This document shows positions 50,391 to 52,087 of a stretch of DNA of 52,087 nt, piece by piece (position 1 is the stretch's first letter; the number at the start of each line of letters is the position of its first letter). Source of the stretch: Nemertoderma westbladi (Eukaryota > Xenacoelomorpha > Nemertodermatida > Nemertodermatidae); contig JAUCBJ010009056.1 in NCBI GenBank assembly GCA_032718475.1, forward strand, positions 1-52,087, read 5' to 3'. The position numbers were made by a program, and so were the translations under genes. Under the pieces are notes generated by a model. It ran no database searches and was not told the DNA's origin. It saw only the letters and a list, made by a program, of their open reading frames with translations.

Positions 50391-51611
50391 CTAATTTTTA
50401 CTTTTTCCACCGCATTTAAATATATTAGAATTAACGGCTTTCCGAAAACTCCCCACAAAAATGTACATAACATAAAAATTTATACCATAAACGACAGAAC
50501 CCAAGGTTGAAATGTAAGCAAAATATGACGCGTAATGCCTCAATAACAATAAATTAGAATATTCTGCCACAAGTGACGTCAGGGGATCTATTGTGTTTTC
50601 CAATGAATTTTGAAACGCCCAAAGTATATTCCAAATGACACTTAAAAAATCCTTAGCACTATTTAGACTCGCTGTTATGAACATCATTTTTACAGCTCCA
50701 ACCATTTTAGCTGTTGATGGGGAATTCGGGTTTGATTTTACGAGCTTCTTTAACTTATATATCAAAAGACCGTTAATAACACAAACTGAAAGAACTTGTA
50801 CACCAAGTCTTATAGGAGTGTAAAATACCAGAAATGAGATGAATTCAGATATACGTACATTATGGGCCCTGTAATAAGCTTCTAGAACCAAAAATTGTAT
50901 TTTACCATCAACATATTTGATTTCGGCAACATTTCTAATAAGTGTTGGCCAGAACAGTAAAACTGTTGATATAATTGTTATCAATAAAACTATGTAAATC
51001 ATGTTTTTATTCTTCAATTTCGTATCTTTATACCAAACAGGGAAATAAAGAGCAGATAACCTTTCTACACCCATGATTAATGTTAGAGTTTCATCTACAT
51101 GTTGAAAAAACCACGCCATAACAGGCCAGAGTAATTCAAATAACCAGTAGGCTACATTTTTGCAATCTAAAATATAATACAATCTGTCATTATGGTTTTG
51201 TTCGCTGTAACCCTTAAACCACCACCCAAAATTTCGGCCAAGCAAAAAAAATTGACCAATTGATATTATAATATCAAGAACTGTTTTATATAATAACATT
51301 CTGTAAAACAGACTGTTGAATGATGGTTCGCGTATTATTGTTATTATAGTCATGGTATTTCCCAACAGGCCCAATATATTGTAAGTTGAAATGTATGGTG
51401 TTAGTATATATTGAAAAATAGTTTCAGCTTTAATGTAATTGACATATACAACATCATATAAATATTCCCAATCAGACTGAAGGATATTGATGTAATATGA
51501 GTGGTATAGATTAGAGATGGTTGTGTTAGCAACCGCGTCAGAAGCAGAGGCATACATTAATATTATTGCGCAAAATATGTACAACTTTATGTGAAGTATT
51601 GTTGAAAACAT
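50391..51611 (-). CDS. Rhodopsin-class G-protein-coupled receptor, orphan
   Basis: Single-exon ORF. I start it at the ATG at 51611 (406 residues); the frame is open 12 nt further upstream but has no earlier ATG there. Residues 1-26 look like a signal peptide (LYIFCAIILMYASASDA), followed by possible N-glycosylation (NTT, about 29). Seven helices can be placed at roughly 70-93, 104-124, 153-182, 204-222, 254-286, 305-333 and 365-387. TM1 has GN (84-85), TM2 has LD (112-113), and the TM3 end has Glu-Arg-Leu (183-185) in place of Asp-Arg-Tyr, followed by SALYFP. The TM7 NPxxY is degenerate (GINFYVMYIF). This fits divergent invertebrate peptide-receptor-like rhodopsin-class GPCRs; the ligand is unknown. 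It has the same orientation as the polycystin gene and may be independent or lie in one of its 5' introns. Confidence 0.88.
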   Translation of the reverse strand: MFSTILHIKLYIFCAIILMYASASDAVANTTISNLYHSYYINILQSDWEYLYDVVYVNYIKAETIFQYILTPYISTYNILGLLGNTMTIITIIREPSFNSLFYRMLLYKTVLDIIISIGQFFLLGRNFGWWFKGYSEQNHNDRLYYILDCKNVAYWLFELLWPVMAWFFQHVDETLTLIMGVERLSALYFPVWYKDTKLKNKNMIYIVLLITIISTVLLFWPTLIRNVAEIKYVDGKIQFLVLEAYYRAHNVRISEFISFLVFYTPIRLGVQVLSVCVINGLLIYKLKKLVKSNPNSPSTAKMVGAVKMMFITASLNSAKDFLSVIWNILWAFQNSLENTIDPLTSLVAEYSNLLLLRHYASYFAYISTLGSVVYGINFYVMYIFVGSFRKAVNSNIFKCGGKSKN

Positions 51612-51737
51612 GTTGATTTCCAAAACTAAAACATAAATAGAAATAAAGTTGTTGAATAGCGAAGTTTACGCGGCGTTTACTAATTTAACTTATCAACATT
51701 TTAGTTGAATTCGGATAGTTTTTTTTTTTAAATCGTC

Positions 51738-51745
51738 CTTATATA
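51738..51745 (-). promoter_or_regulatory. TATA box of the GPCR gene
   Basis: TATATAAG on the minus strand, about 127 bp upstream of the ATG at 51611. It is the best core-promoter match in the region. A start site near 51710 would leave a short 5' UTR. This is inference from spacing. Confidence 0.5.
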
Positions 51746-51765
51746 GGTCACGCTCCCCATTCCTC

Positions 51766-51824
51766 ATTGGCTAAAACAAAAGAACAACCAGCTGAAAAAC
51801 AAGATTGAATTGATTCCTGATTGG
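51766..51824 (-). promoter_or_regulatory. Two CCAAT boxes upstream of the GPCR TATA box
   Basis: AGCCAATGAGG (CCAAT at 51766-51770) and GAGCCAATCAGG (51820-51824) lie on the minus strand, 21 and 75 bp beyond the TATA-like motif. They have a shared GCCAAT context and suit an NF-Y-type proximal promoter. Confidence 0.5.
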
Positions 51825-52087
51825 CTCGTTACTTAACCGAGAGCACAGTAACTTATACATCGAAGTCATAGAAACTACAAGTAACTGAAAAGAAAGCACA
51901 ATTGGGTGTAACTCTGAAACTTATTAGGAGTGCATCGAACCAAATAATTCAGAATCAGCTAAAATGCAAAGTTAATAAACTTGCCTAATAATCAACGATC
52001 CATCCTCAACAAAGAATAAATTTCTCAAGCGCGGCCTCGATATTAAGCCGACTTTTGACCATAAAGCTGACTTTTAGGCACACCCAA
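51825..52087. other. Window end, no feature recognised
   Basis: About 260 bp upstream of the GPCR promoter motifs with no ORF or repeat that I can identify. Confidence 0.5.

Overview
The window comes from an animal (metazoan) nuclear genome, most likely an AT-rich marine or aquatic invertebrate. The evidence is GT-AG introns with pyrimidine-rich acceptors, a polycystin-1-type gene (GPS, PLAT and TOP-domain signatures), a one-exon rhodopsin-class GPCR, remnants of several non-LTR retrotransposons, tRNA-derived repeats and very large tandem arrays. I cannot name the species or phylum from sequence alone.

Layout. Positions 1-3554 hold a GC-richer, minus-strand pair of open frames: a 699-residue Ala/Glu-rich coiled-coil protein and a second frame cut by the window edge. 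They look like a mobile-element gag-like ORF and a downstream ORF. Positions 3555-7196 are non-coding, with two low-copy tandem repeats. From about 48.8 kb down to 7.2 kb on the minus strand I assembled 18 coding exons of one polycystin-1-family gene. Reading-frame phase agrees at all 17 junctions, and every boundary has AG...GT. The order is a pre-GPS (GAIN/REJ-like) region, the GPS cleavage motif, TM1, PLAT, TM2-TM5, TM6 and the start of the extracellular TOP (polycystin) domain. The rest of the channel half (end of TOP, TM7-TM11) was not found. The introns carry LINE fragments at 7.7-9.9, 15.4-16.0, 41.4-42.0, 45.2-46.0 and 49.0 kb. A minus-strand GPCR gene lies at 50.4-51.6 kb with CCAAT and TATA motifs upstream.

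Main result. The giant open frames between 20.8 and 36.2 kb are not genes. They are a 33-bp minisatellite of about 467 copies whose unit is the end of the GPS exon plus its 5' splice site (GCGTG|GTAAGT on the minus strand). The 41-bp array at 36.4-41.2 kb (about 118 copies) is likewise built from the end of the preceding exon plus its donor (GATAAG|GTTAGT). Smaller tandem duplications of an exon end plus donor follow the GPS/TM1 exon (32 bp x 2) and the post-PLAT exon (about 38-43 bp x 10). Two further introns have arrays starting within about 25 bp of the donor (75 bp x 5; 40 bp x about 59). So one gene has repeatedly turned its 5' splice sites into minisatellites, giving hundreds of competing donor sites.
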